Part shown: positions 21,978-31,693 of the stretch, one piece after another
How positions within the stretch are numbered: position 1 is the first letter of the stretch
Layout of the letters: each line of letters starts with the position of its first letter
DNA from: Sugiyamaella lignohabitans
Taxonomy: Eukaryota; Ascomycota; Dipodascomycetes; Dipodascales; Trichomonascaceae
DNA: 64,000 bases
Reading direction: 5' to 3'
Assembly: GCF_001640025.1 (NCBI RefSeq)
Contig: NC_031672.1
Location: forward strand, 1,116,001 to 1,180,000
Notes under the pieces: generated by a model
What the model was told of the DNA's origin: nothing
Databases searched by the model: none
The model's input: only the letters and a program-made list of their open reading frames with translations
Translations under genes and position numbers: made by a program

Positions 21978-23324
21978 TTAGTATTCGGCTTCTTCCTCGT
22001 CGTAGGTGGAGTCGGCGCCGACTTCTTCGTAGTCGCGCTCGAGGGCCGCGAGGTCTTCACGGGCCTCGGAGAACTCGCCTTCTTCCATGCCCTCGCCAAC
22101 GTACCAGTGGACAAAAGCACGTTTGGAGAACATGAGGTCGAACTTGTGGTCGAGTCTGCTCCAGGCGTCGGCAATGGCAGTGGTGTTGGACAACATACAC
22201 ACGGCACGGTCGACCTTGGCAAGGTCTCCTCCGGGAACGTATTGGGGAGGTTGGTAGCAGATTCCGATCTTGAATCCGGTGGGACACCAGTCGACCAATT
22301 GGATGGATTTCTTGGCCTTAATGGTAGCAACAGCCTGCTGCACGTCCTTGTTAACAACATCTCCTCTGTAAAGAAGACAAGTGGCCATGTATTTACCGTT
22401 ACGCAGGTCACACTTGACCATTTGATGCGATGGCTCGAAACAGGCGTTTGTGATTTCTTGAACAGTATTGGCCTCGTGGTTGGCCTTGGCAGCAGAACTA
22501 ACTGGGGCATAGGTCACAAGAGGGAAATGGATACGGGGATAAGGAACCAAGTTGGTTTGGAACTCGTTCAAATCGACGTTCAAAGATCCGTCAAAACGCA
22601 ACGAAGCAGTAACTGAAGAAACGACTTGAGCAATCAATCGGTTCAAATTGTCGTAAGAAGGACGGGCAATGTCCAAACTACGGCGACACATATCGTAAAT
22701 AGCCTCGTTATCGACCATAAAAGTACAGTCCGAGTGCTCAAGAGTGGTGTGGGTAGTAAGAACCGAGTTATAAGGCTCGACAACCGAAGTCGAATTTTGA
22801 GGAGCTGGGTAAACGGCGAATTCGAGCTTCGATTTCTTGCCATAGTCAACCGACAAACGCTCCAAAAGAAGAGCGCCGAATCCGGAACCAGTACCACCAC
22901 CAAACGAATGGGTGAACAAGAATCCTTGCAAACCATTACAGTTATCAGCCACGCGCCTCACACGGTCCATGACCTGATCAATCAACTCCTTACCAATGGT
23001 ATAATGACCACGAGCATAGTTATTAGCAGCATCTTCTTTTCCAGTAATCAATTGCTCGGGATGGAACAAGTTACGATAAGTACCGGTACGGACCTCGTCA
23101 ACCACATTGGGCTCTAAATCAACATAAATAGTACGGGGCACATATTTTCCCGATCCAGTCTCGGAAAAAAAGGTCGAAAAACCCTCGTCTCTAGGACCAT
23201 CTTTCTTGTCAGCAGAAAGGAATCCATCAGGTTGGATTCCGTGTTCCAAACAGTACAGTTCCCAGCACGAGTTACCAATTTGGCAACCAGCTTGTCCAAC
23301 GTTGATACTGATAACTTCTCTCAT
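21978..23324 (-). CDS. TUB1: Alpha-tubulin
   Basis: 448 residues, starting [18 protein letters not shown] and ending EEEAEY. Alpha subunit of the tubulin heterodimer that builds spindle and cytoplasmic microtubules. The GTP-binding signature GGGTGSG is at 142-148, and the catalytic-Glu region [14 protein letters not shown] is typical of alpha rather than beta tubulin. The acidic tail ends in Tyr, whereas budding-yeast alpha-tubulins usually end in Phe. S. cerevisiae TUB1 has an intron near codon 9; here the N-terminus is uninterrupted. Single exon, full length, no anomalies. Only one alpha-tubulin is seen in this window. Confidence 0.99.
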   Translation of the reverse strand: MREVISINVGQAGCQIGNSCWELYCLEHGIQPDGFLSADKKDGPRDEGFSTFFSETGSGKYVPRTIYVDLEPNVVDEVRTGTYRNLFHPEQLITGKEDAANNYARGHYTIGKELIDQVMDRVRRVADNCNGLQGFLFTHSFGGGTGSGFGALLLERLSVDYGKKSKLEFAVYPAPQNSTSVVEPYNSVLTTHTTLEHSDCTFMVDNEAIYDMCRRSLDIARPSYDNLNRLIAQVVSSVTASLRFDGSLNVDLNEFQTNLVPYPRIHFPLVTYAPVSSAAKANHEANTVQEITNACFEPSHQMVKCDLRNGKYMATCLLYRGDVVNKDVQQAVATIKAKKSIQLVDWCPTGFKIGICYQPPQYVPGGDLAKVDRAVCMLSNTTAIADAWSRLDHKFDLMFSKRAFVHWYVGEGMEEGEFSEAREDLAALERDYEEVGADSTYDEEEAEY

Positions 23325-23999
23325 TTTGCAATAATTTAGTCCGTTGAAATAGTTTTAGGGGTATGAAATAACAATAGAATACGAACGAACCGAAACGAAC
23401 ACGAAAAACGAATCAAATCAAATCAAATCAAATCACTAATCAACTCGAGTTACGACAAATCAAGTGATGCCACAACCAACCAATCAATCAACAATGAAAA
23501 AAACGTATACAAACAATCGACCGAATCAATCAGACTACGCGGTATTCACAATGACACACTCGAAAGCACTAAAAGAACATGTTAAAACGCTGTTTTCCAA
23601 CAAACAATCACAACCACCTCCTTTGACCACCAGCACCAGCACCAACCGCGGCAGTATAAACAGAACTTGCCACGAAGTAAACCCATACAAAACACCCGAA
23701 AAAACGCAATCTCCTACCGAATCCGAGTCCAATTCAGCATCCAACTGCGTTTTCCCGACCAAAACCACCGTGGTCCACCCGTTTCATACCTACACTCGCT
23801 GTTTGTTTGTTGTGGTTCTAGTGATGATTTGTCAAAAAAGTTCAGGAGTCGGCTAAGCTTAGGGTTGGCGGCTTTTATCCCTAACTGTACGCGTTTTTCT
23901 CCCTTTTGTTTACAACGCGTTGCCATACCAACACCCCCAACCCCACCCGCGCCCGCGCCTCACCCCCTGATATTTCAATTACCCCTGAATAAACAGACG

Positions 24000-24060
24000 G
24001 CCTCCGGCGGCTGGGGCTCCGCCCCAGACCCTGGTAGCTCCTCTCGCTCCGCTCGAGTCG
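24000..24060 (+). repeat. GC-rich element, left half
   Basis: Left half lacking the first T; tail variant with CTCC. Confidence 0.88.
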
Positions 24061-24119
24061 TTTCTTCTCGGGTCATGGGAGGTTTCTACGGAGTCTGGGG
24101 TGTGGACTGGGGGTCGGAC

Positions 24120-24181
24120 TGCCTCCGGCGGCTGGGGCTCCGCCCCAGACCCTGGCTGCTCCTCTCGCTCCGCTCGAGTCG
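24120..24181 (+). repeat. GC-rich element, left half
   Basis: Direct repeat of the preceding half, about 120 bp apart. Both are followed by GTTTC and a short G-rich stretch, suggesting local duplication. Confidence 0.9.
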
Positions 24182-24412
24182 TTTCGTCGGGGACCCCAGA
24201 AATCTCCTACTTCGGTATTATTTTCTTATCTTTATCATTATGAAGAAGATAAATTTGAAATTAGATCATATGTAGGAATATATTCACCATTAGTGATATT
24301 TCTGGATTAGGTTTAAGAACGTTTAGTGGTGAAACTGTACAATTAGAATCATATATTGTACCCGGTGATTTATTAGAAGTTGGACAATTAATTACGTTTA
24401 GTAGATGTTGAT

Positions 24413-24459
24413 TGGCAGGAGACACGGGGTCTGGGGCAGAGCCCCAGTCGCCGGAGGCA
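24413..24459 (+). repeat. GC-rich element, truncated right half
   Basis: Right half with most of its tail hairpin missing. Inner loop variant AGA, head with one substitution. Confidence 0.75.
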
Positions 24460-24508
24460 CAGTCCCCCGCCAGAAACTCTCCTCCGGGGTCAGAAACACG
24501 GGAAACAG

Positions 24509-24615
24509 ACTGCCCAGACCTTGGCTCCGCCTCAGTCGTTTCGTCAGGGGCCCCAGTCAACTCCTGCGAAGCAGGAGCAACGGGGTCTGGGGCGGAGCCC
24601 CAGCCGCCGGAGGCA
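24509..24615 (+). repeat. GC-rich element with eroded left half
   Basis: Remnants CAGACCTTGGCTCCGC and TCAGTCGTTTCGTC precede an intact right half. It ends 86 bp from the ALDH stop codon. Confidence 0.8.
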
Positions 24616-24700
24616 AGAACCCCTCAGACAGGAGCTCCCTCAGGAAGAACGCGTCAGGAAACATAAAAAATAATGCGATTTGGTTATATATAAAGAAGAC

Positions 24701-26104
24701 CTAGAGGAGAGACTTGGCAGAGATAACTTTCTTGTTGACGAACTCGGTCATGCCCAGCTCGCCGAGCTCACGGCCGAACCCGCTGTTTTTGACACCGCCG
24801 AATGGGACGTGGGGCAACGATTGCGCGGGTTGGTTGATGAAGACCATGCCACTGTCAATTTGCTTAGCGACCTCTTGGGCTTTGGCAATGTCTTTGCTGA
24901 AGATGGATGCGCCGAGTCCGTACGAGGTGTCGTTGGCAAGTCGGATGGCTTCTTCCTCAGTGTCGACAATGTAAAAACTGGCAACGGGACCAAAGGTCTC
25001 TTCGCGGTAAAGTGGGTTGTCGGGCTTGATGTTGGTGATGACAGTGGGCTCGAGGTACCAGCCAGGTCGGTTAATTCGCTTGCCGCCAGCAAGAATAGTG
25101 GCTCCGTGCTTCTTAGCACTCTCGATCTGGCTCAACAACCCATTTAGAGCTTGTTCACTGACAAGTGGGCCAATAGAGGTCTTCTCGTCATTGGGATCAC
25201 CAACGGCTTTGCTGAGACTCTTGATAGCTTCGGTGTATCGCTTGATAAACTCGTCACCTCTCTCCTTGCCAATAACAATAATTCTCTTAGAAGCAACACA
25301 GGCTTGACCGGTGTTCATCAAACGGCCAATAAGAGCCAGGTTCAGAGTAGGCTCAAAATCAGCATCGGGGAATACAATCAAAGGATCCGAACCGCCAAGT
25401 TCAAGAACAACCTTCTTCAAGTTCTTACCAGCGCGTTCAGCAACAGCAGCACCAGCCCGCTCGGATCCGGTCAAGGTCACACCTCGCACTCTAAAGTCGT
25501 CAATAATAGTTCCAGACTGGGTAATAGAAGCAAACACATTAGTGTATACCCCGGCAGGAGCACCTGCTTCCTCGAACAATCTGGCAAAAGCAAGCGCACA
25601 TTGAGGAACTGAAGGGGCATGTTTGGCTAGCATCACATTACCAGTAACCAATTGAGGACCAGCAACTCTGGCCAATTGGTAATATGGGAAGTTCCATGGC
25701 TCAATAGCGAAGATTATACCAATAGGTTCGTTATTGACTTGGATGGCGCCATTACTACCAGCAATAGGACTTGGTGCAAGTAGTCTCTCACCGTTGTCAG
25801 CATAGTACTTGAGGATTCGAACTGACAAAGTGACTTCCATACGAGCCTGAGTAAGAAGCTTGCCCATCTCCAAAGTGACTAATTTAGCGTACTCTTCCGA
25901 CTTGCTTTCGAGGATATCAGCAGCTTTGCGAACAATGTCAGCTCTTTCCTTGACAGAACGGAATCTCCAGTCCTTCTGGAAAACCTCGTCAGCCACTGCA
26001 AGTGCCTTTTGGATCTCCTCGTCAGTAGCAGTAGGGAAGGTCTTGACGACCTCGCCAGTGGCTGGGTTGATGGTTTGGTAGACTTCTCTCTTGTCGGCGG
26101 ACAT
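24701..26104 (-). CDS. NAD(P)-dependent aldehyde dehydrogenase, Sad/succinate-semialdehyde type
   Basis: 467 residues. Oxidises an aldehyde to the acid; the closest remembered relatives are the compact bacterial Sad/GabD-like succinate-semialdehyde dehydrogenases. Key residues: N138 in EPWNFP, K161 in LAKHAP, general base E235 in LELGGSDP, nucleophile C269 in NTGQACVASKR, and FGPVA plus FGGVKNSGFGRE near the end. The KHAP, GGSDP and C-terminal VNKK features match the Sad group rather than fungal Uga2, which is about 30 residues longer. No mitochondrial presequence; likely cytosolic. Possibly acquired from bacteria. Substrate is inferred from family only. The start ATG is at 26104, with a TGAAT/AAGTGA repeat array immediately upstream. 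Confidence 0.93.
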   Translation of the reverse strand: MSADKREVYQTINPATGEVVKTFPTATDEEIQKALAVADEVFQKDWRFRSVKERADIVRKAADILESKSEEYAKLVTLEMGKLLTQARMEVTLSVRILKYYADNGERLLAPSPIAGSNGAIQVNNEPIGIIFAIEPWNFPYYQLARVAGPQLVTGNVMLAKHAPSVPQCALAFARLFEEAGAPAGVYTNVFASITQSGTIIDDFRVRGVTLTGSERAGAAVAERAGKNLKKVVLELGGSDPLIVFPDADFEPTLNLALIGRLMNTGQACVASKRIIVIGKERGDEFIKRYTEAIKSLSKAVGDPNDEKTSIGPLVSEQALNGLLSQIESAKKHGATILAGGKRINRPGWYLEPTVITNIKPDNPLYREETFGPVASFYIVDTEEEAIRLANDTSYGLGASIFSKDIAKAQEVAKQIDSGMVFINQPAQSLPHVPFGGVKNSGFGRELGELGMTEFVNKKVISAKSLL

Positions 26105-26107
26105 GTT

Positions 26108-26240
26108 AGGCTAATGAATTGTGTCTGAGTGAACTGAGTAAATCAAGTGAATTGAGTGAACTAATGAATCAAGTGAACTGAGTGAATTAATGAAACAAGT
26201 GAACTGGGTGAATCAAGTGAATCGAGTGAGTTGAGTGACC
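26108..26240. repeat. AAGTGAACTGAGTGAAT-type array in the ALDH promoter
   Basis: About 130 bp made of alternating words AAGTGAAC/T, GAGTGAA and TGAATCAAG, directly abutting the ATG of the aldehyde dehydrogenase. Unit of about 16-18 bp, imperfect. Confidence 0.7.
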
Positions 26241-26701
26241 TTCAAATCAATGGAATAAATAAACTGTTTGTTGAGAAATATCGACTCAATGACTACCCCA
26301 CAGACCTGTTTAAATAGAAATCGGAACCACCCCCAAACCACAAGTGCGGAACCTAAAATAGACCGGCAGCCGATCGAACCGCTTTGCTGACTACTCTTCG
26401 GACCCTTCAGATGAATAAGCTCCGCACCCACGGCCTGAATATACTCCTGTTTACCCCACCTTTGCCGCCGAGCAAGCGATCCAGTCCATCATCACCTGCA
26501 AACGTGCATGCATATCAAAACCAGCACGAATCTCGGAATTGCGTCTCCAATCCCCACATTAAAGTTACAAGTCCGTACTTTTCCGTGGCCGTTCAAAAGA
26601 GGGGCTATTCCTGGGTGATTCATCTTCCGGACTCTAAAACTCATCATCACAAATCAAAAAAAAATGAAATCTGGGTAGCGTTAGTTCGGGGAAGGGGGGT
26701 G

Positions 26702-26762
26702 TGCCTCCGGCGGCTGGGGCTCTGCCCCAGACCCCGTGGCTCCTCTCGCTTCGCTCGAGTCG
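26702..26762 (+). repeat. GC-rich element, left half
   Basis: Inner loop TCT; body has GACCCCGTGGCTCC instead of the TGGTTG form. Confidence 0.9.
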
Positions 26763-27027
26763 TTTTCGTGGTGGTGAAGATTGGCGACTTGTGACCTGTG
26801 ACTTGTGATGTGCGGTTTATGTTCTGTTACTGGTGGTTTTTGACGGATGACTTGTGCTTTGTAATTGAACTACAACTGCGACACGCCAGGTCGGGCAATT
26901 TGCGATTGATTCCCGTTCCTGAATCATTTTGCGGACGGACCAACGGCCGTTTGGGAGATACAATCCTGTCCAGTTGACATTTATTTCTCCTTTCGGACAA
27001 CCCCCGAAATCATAGCTCCGATCCAAC

Positions 27028-27100
27028 GTCGACGGTCCCAGCAGCCTCCTGCGAAGCAGGAGCCACGGGGTCTGGGGCGAAGCCCCAGCCGCCGGAGGCA
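27028..27100 (+). repeat. GC-rich element, right half plus core
   Basis: Starts at the core GTCGACGGTCCCAGCAG, so it is a complete element that has lost exactly its left half. Confidence 0.88.
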
Positions 27101-27564
27101 CCTGACCCGGCCCCAGCGGTCAGGATTTGGCCAGTATCTCCGTAATCTCCCTCGGAGGAAAGCCCAATGTCCGTAATTCCTTGTCTTTCTGCAAGCACGG
27201 CCGTAGATAAACAGACTTTGACACCATTGAACGCCCTAAAACAGCCAACTGCGAGCTAATTAATAAAATTAATAAGCGAGCCATGACAGATAACGCCTGC
27301 GATGCAAAAATTATGGGCAGGATCTCGACATCCCAACGGCGCCGATGTTCCATATTACTTTTTCCCCTGATAACATGTCATATCGAGCCGCTAAGGTGTC
27401 GGCACGGCAAAACTGCGATGTCTAGTCCCGCCGAAAACATGGGCACACACCACCCAAATGCACTAATAAAGCTTCCCTGCAGCCGGCGTCGCTTCTTACT
27501 AATGCCGACTGCCGCTCAGGGGGGACATCACCCCCTGCCGATCCTCAGATTTTTCGGGGAGTAC

Positions 27565-27718
27565 TGCCTCCGGCGGCTGGGGCCCTGCCCCAGACCCCGT
27601 GGCTCCTCTCGCTACGCTCGAGTCGGGCGTCCGGGTGTCCAGTTTGGTCGGCAGATCGCAGATGGCTCGCGAAGCGAGCACAACGGGGTCTGGGGCAGCG
27701 CCCCAGCCGCCGGAGGCA
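27565..27718 (+). repeat. GC-rich element, complete, third tail type
   Basis: Left half plus a right half ending in GCTCGC-GAA-GCGAGC. Inner hairpin loop AGC. Confidence 0.88.
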
Positions 27719-27741
27719 CACCGCGTCCCCGAAGACAAAGT

Positions 27742-27802
27742 CGACTCGAGCGAAGCGAGAGGAGCCACGGGGTCTGGGGCAGAGCCCCAGCCGCCGGAGG
27801 CA
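27742..27802 (-). repeat. GC-rich element, left half (reversed)
   Basis: 58 bp past the stop of the ADH6-like gene. Loop AGA. Confidence 0.92.
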
Positions 27803-27859
27803 GCAGAGTACCCAGAAGTCAGGGAATTAGTATATTGAGTCTATAGAGAGGGGGTGTGT

Positions 27860-28945
27860 TTAGAGAGTGAAGCCCTGCTCGTAGTTGGTGAGGACGTATC
27901 TGTACTTGGGAGTGCCCCTTTTGCAGCCGTCGAGGGCTTTGTAGACACCCTCCTCGTTGACGGGGATGGTCGAGTGCCAGGCCTCGAGTTTCTGTTCAGA
28001 GGCCAGTTTGAGCATGTCTTGGATCTCTTTTCTGCTGCCGAGTAAGGAGGAACCGAGGAAACTGGCGTTCTTGAGGAAACTGGTGGGGTGGACAGTGTAA
28101 TTGTCCTCGGGGAGACCGACGTTGATGAAATGTCCACCGACCTTCAAGGTCTTGAGGTACGAGTTAAGATCGAAATTGTCAGCAGAGTTGGCACAACAGA
28201 GAATGAAATCAAACTTTCTCTCAACAGTCTTGTGCCATCCGTCAACTCCAGTAGCGACGTAGTGGTCGGCTCCAAGCTTGATAGCATCGGCTTTCTTCGA
28301 CTCGGATCGAGAAAGAGCATAAACTTCAGCTCCAAGAGCCTTGGCCCACATAAGACCGAAATGGCCAAGACCACCGATACCAACAATACCAACAGTCTTA
28401 CCAGGACCAGCTCCGTGTCTAACCAAAGGAGAGTAAGTAGTGATACCAGCACACAAAAGAGGAGCAGCTCCCTCGAAAGAAAGATTATCGGGAATAGTGA
28501 AAACAAAGTGTTCGTGAACACGAGCATAGTCAGAGTAACCACCGTAACTCTTGTCACCGTTTTCGTACTTTCCACCATAAGTACCAACCGAGTTCAAACA
28601 GTAGGGCTCGTTATCGGCCAAACAGTCGGGACATTCTAAACAAGAGAAACTTTGAGCACCAACTCCAACTCTGTCACCAACCTTGACAGTAGTGACTTTC
28701 GAACCGACTCTGACGACATGGCCGACGATTTCGTGACCGGGAATCAAGGGGTAGTCGGTGGATCCCCACTCTCCACAAACAGAGTGGACATCCGATCCAC
28801 AAACACCACAGGCAACAACCTTGATATCAACGTCGTGCTCGGCGAAAACCTTGGGCTTGAACTCAATCTCCTTGAGAACTGGAACCACGTTCTTAGTGCC
28901 CTCTTTGGTGTGGGCGTAACCTCTGAAAGTATCGGGATAGACCAT
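27860..28945 (-). CDS. ADH6: NADP-dependent alcohol dehydrogenase, Adh6/Adh7 (CAD) type
   Basis: 361-residue zinc-dependent medium-chain dehydrogenase of the cinnamyl-alcohol/Adh6 group. It reduces medium-chain and aromatic aldehydes with NADPH in the cytosol (fusel alcohol and aldehyde detoxification). Catalytic zinc ligands: C46 (ACGVCGSDVH), H71 with E72 (GHEIVGH) and C165 (PLLCAGIT). Structural zinc: C102, C105, C108, C116. Rossmann motif GIGGLGHFG, then SRSESKK, where Ser-Arg marks NADP preference. VGVGAQSFSCLEC and VRVHEHFVF match Adh6 closely. Full length; ATG at 28945. Adh6 versus Adh7 cannot be separated, since the paralogues are specific to S. cerevisiae relatives. Confidence 0.95.
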   Translation of the reverse strand: MVYPDTFRGYAHTKEGTKNVVPVLKEIEFKPKVFAEHDVDIKVVACGVCGSDVHSVCGEWGSTDYPLIPGHEIVGHVVRVGSKVTTVKVGDRVGVGAQSFSCLECPDCLADNEPYCLNSVGTYGGKYENGDKSYGGYSDYARVHEHFVFTIPDNLSFEGAAPLLCAGITTYSPLVRHGAGPGKTVGIVGIGGLGHFGLMWAKALGAEVYALSRSESKKADAIKLGADHYVATGVDGWHKTVERKFDFILCCANSADNFDLNSYLKTLKVGGHFINVGLPEDNYTVHPTSFLKNASFLGSSLLGSRKEIQDMLKLASEQKLEAWHSTIPVNEEGVYKALDGCKRGTPKYRYVLTNYEQGFTL

Positions 28946-29108
28946 TTTGTACGGTGTTTAAATTTGAAATTTGATCCGGGTTTAATAAATAGAGTCTTAA
29001 ATCAATTGAATGGGTTGATTAAACAGTAAATATCAGTTTAATCAGTTGCAATTAATTTAAATAAATTAACAGAATATATATCACAGCAACACATTGCAGC
29101 ATCTCTCA

Positions 29109-29117
29109 TATATATAG
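29109..29117 (-). promoter_or_regulatory. Possible TATA box for ADH6-like gene
   Basis: CTATATATA on the minus strand, about 165 bp upstream of the ATG, a normal yeast TATA distance. A second AT run is at 29073-29081. Confidence 0.4.
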
Positions 29118-29912
29118 ACGGATCCCGATGGTTTGTTTATCTTATCCACCGAGGTCACCTACCAAGAACCCACTATTGGGTAATTGATAACAGCAAGCCT
29201 GTAGGAGCCAGAGTCCCGGAATAGGCGGTGTATTAGATAAGCCAATTAATAATGGTCTTCGGAATAACGTGGTTAGGTAGCACCGTTGGATGTCCATGAA
29301 ACGCTCGACTGCAGATATAGCATTTATTCCATTACCAGGGGAGAGTGTCAGTGTCACGCCTACCAGCAACAGATCCAGCCACAGTACACCCCTCACAAAC
29401 CACCCCAAAACCCACAAATTTCACCATTCCTTCGCTTAATATCCACACTATACCCCTAGGAATACCCAAAAACACTCAAAACCCGCTAATTTTCATACTT
29501 TTCAGCAACCTTGCTTGTCACCTTACACCACTCACCACCTCCTCACCTGATACTCAGAATTCCATTAACGAGTCAACGACCGCCTGGAAAAACCTTCTCG
29601 CCGTGAAAATTCTGCACAAACACATCCTGAAAAGGGAATGAACATGCGTCTCGCGATGCTCGGCTGCAAAGAAAAACTCGGCTTAATAAAACCGGAATTT
29701 CCTATTCTGCCGGGACGGACATGAACTTGACTTTCTCCCGCCAACCTTCGCCAAGCACGGCCCACAATTCCAAATCATGGGCCGCGTAGTCCGCGGTCTG
29801 ACAAACCTTCCTGACTCAGTTCTCCTCTGTTTAACCTCCACTCTCGCCACCTCCTCTCTCTTCTTTGCACCGCTGACATGGCTTATTTATCCGCTGCTCG
29901 CACGGCTGGGGT

Positions 29913-29950
29913 GTGCCTCAGGCGGCTGTGGCTCCGCCCCAGACCCCCGT
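29913..29950 (+). repeat. GC-rich element, head fragment
   Basis: Head and inner hairpin with three substitutions; the tail is absent. Confidence 0.7.
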
Positions 29951-29972
29951 GGGAGATGGCTGGGTCCCTTGC

Positions 29973-30027
29973 TGCCTCCGGCGGCTGGGGCTGCGCCCCA
30001 GACCCCGCGGCTCCTGCTTCGCAGGAG
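29973..30027 (-). repeat. GC-rich element, right half (reversed)
   Basis: Inner loop TGC and intact tail hairpin CTCCTGC-TTC-GCAGGAG. Confidence 0.9.
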
Positions 30028-30272
30028 ATTGCATTGTGAGCCGCGGACGGCGCTACCCTTACCTCCGAGACAGCGCGAGAATTTCTCGGGTGCAGTTGGT
30101 GGTATGTTGTAACAGGCGTGTTTTCTAGCCAAAAAAAACGAGGTCCTAATTCGGCTGCTGAGGAGCTGGTTTCCCGCGCTTACGGGTCGTCACCAGGCAC
30201 CAGAAAGCAGGACTGACGGCCCCGAACCCCCAGCCACACCCGCGACACCCCCGTATCACCACCCACCCCCTC

Positions 30273-30342
30273 CACGGTCCCAGCCAACTCCTGCGAAGCA
30301 GGAGCCACGGGGTCTGGGGCAGAGCCCCAGCCGCCGGAGGCA
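30273..30342 (+). repeat. GC-rich element, right half plus core
   Basis: Begins with ACGGTCCCAGCCAA, like 27028-27100; the left half is lost. Loop AGA. Confidence 0.88.
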
Positions 30343-30511
30343 CATCCACCACCCCCGCCAGCCACCTGTTGGGCCGGAGAAACTCGTGCATGTTTTTCCG
30401 GCAGTTTTCCCGAACCAAGCAGATATGTTACATATGCAGTCGGGGAGGTGCGGAGAGGCCCCCCGCGCCGGGTGACGGCATCTACAGTCACACGAGGCAT
30501 GGGGTGACTGC

Positions 30512-30652
30512 TGCCTCCGGCGGCTGGGGCTCTGCCCCAGACCCCGTGGCTCCTGCTTCGCAGGAGTTGGCTGGGGGACCGTCGACAAAACCGACTCGAG
30601 CGCAGCGAGAGGAGCAGCGGGGTCTGGGGCGGAGCCCCAGCCGCCGGAGGCA
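30512..30652 (-). repeat. GC-rich element, complete
   Basis: Reverse orientation, core GACCGTCGAC. The two halves have different loops (TCT and GGA), so they were not recently homogenised. Confidence 0.94.
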
Positions 30653-31693
30653 GACCCCCCCCCCTCCCTCGCTGAGGTGGGCTCACACAGAGTTTGCTGT
30701 GAGTGCAGGCAAGGGCAAGGAGAATGACGTAGATTAGGACGAACGGTAGACCGGTGTGAATGGCAGGAACACAACAGACAGTTTTGGTGGTGGTGGTGGG
30801 GGTGGAAAAGACAGGTGACTTTTCGCTAGTGAATCAATCGAAGAGCACGTTTCAGCCCGAATGTTACATTGGCTGACGTTGTAAGCTTGGATTCTATAAA
30901 TCGGGGTAGCTCATAGCGCCCGGCTAGTCAGCCCGGCTGATCAGATGGTTTAGGGAGATCTTGCACGAAAACTGCCATGGGGGAGGGACTTTGTTCATGC
31001 ATAAAAGATGAGACAATCCCAATTAAGAGTAGGAACAACGTCTTTTTTTCCGCTGTGCGACTGATAAATTGGACTTTTTGCTAGTGTCATTTTTTGGTAG
31101 CTTTAGTACTGAGTCTCGGCTTTTTGTTGTTGTTGTTCTTCTTCTTCAATCCTATCATATCTCATTTTTTTATTAGTGTGATAAAGTGTTGTTGAAGTGT
31201 TTTGAAGTGGTTAAACTCTTCAATTGATTATTATTTTTGCATTGTAAAGTTCACTCTTTTTTTTTTCTTTGAAGTTTATTGTTTTTGTCTTTAAAGTGGG
31301 AGTGTTCTTTATTGGTTTCTTGTTCTTTATTAGTTCTGTGAGATTTCGGTTTGGATTTTGTTCTTGTGTTTTCACTACATTGAACAAAAATTGAGATTGA
31401 ATTGAATTGAACTTATTGAATTATTAAAAAAAAACCGAATTAAACGAATCAAACGAATTGAATTGAATTAATTGTCAGTTGTTTTCTGCTGATTGGTTGT
31501 TGTACTGATACTTGTGAATCGTATTTAGCTTTTCACTTTTACTTGTCTTTTTTCGTTCTTGTACTCGTTCTTGTTATTATCAACTATTAACGACATAGGG
31601 ACATTGCGTTTTTGTTATTATTATTGTTATTGTCTTTTTTTTTTGACTGATCAGCTTTTTTGACGTTCGACTAAGATCAACCGATTTATCGTA

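Larger units (their letters stand above)
23325..24700. other. Intergenic region upstream of TUB1 and downstream of the ALDH gene
   Basis: An AAATC microsatellite (about 23412-23434) lies about 90 bp upstream of the TUB1 ATG. A Thr/Gln-rich open frame at 23467-23856 looks like chance. Four GC-rich copies follow from 24000 onward. Confidence 0.55.
26241..27859. other. Intergenic region, GC-rich elements only
   Basis: Between the ALDH start and the ADH6-like stop. Four repeat sites; no supportable gene between them. Confidence 0.5.
28946..31693. other. Divergent intergenic region between ADH6-like and GLK1
   Basis: Contains GC-rich copies from 29913 to 30652, then about 1 kb with TATAAA at 30894, CATAAAAG near 31001, long T-runs and GAATTGAATT words (31398-31470). 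No gene seen. The last 700 bp is probably GLK1 promoter and leader. Confidence 0.5.

Noticed and set aside
23467..23856. 130-codon frame upstream of TUB1
   Set aside because: Low-complexity Thr/Gln/Pro-rich composition, lies in a promoter, no family features.
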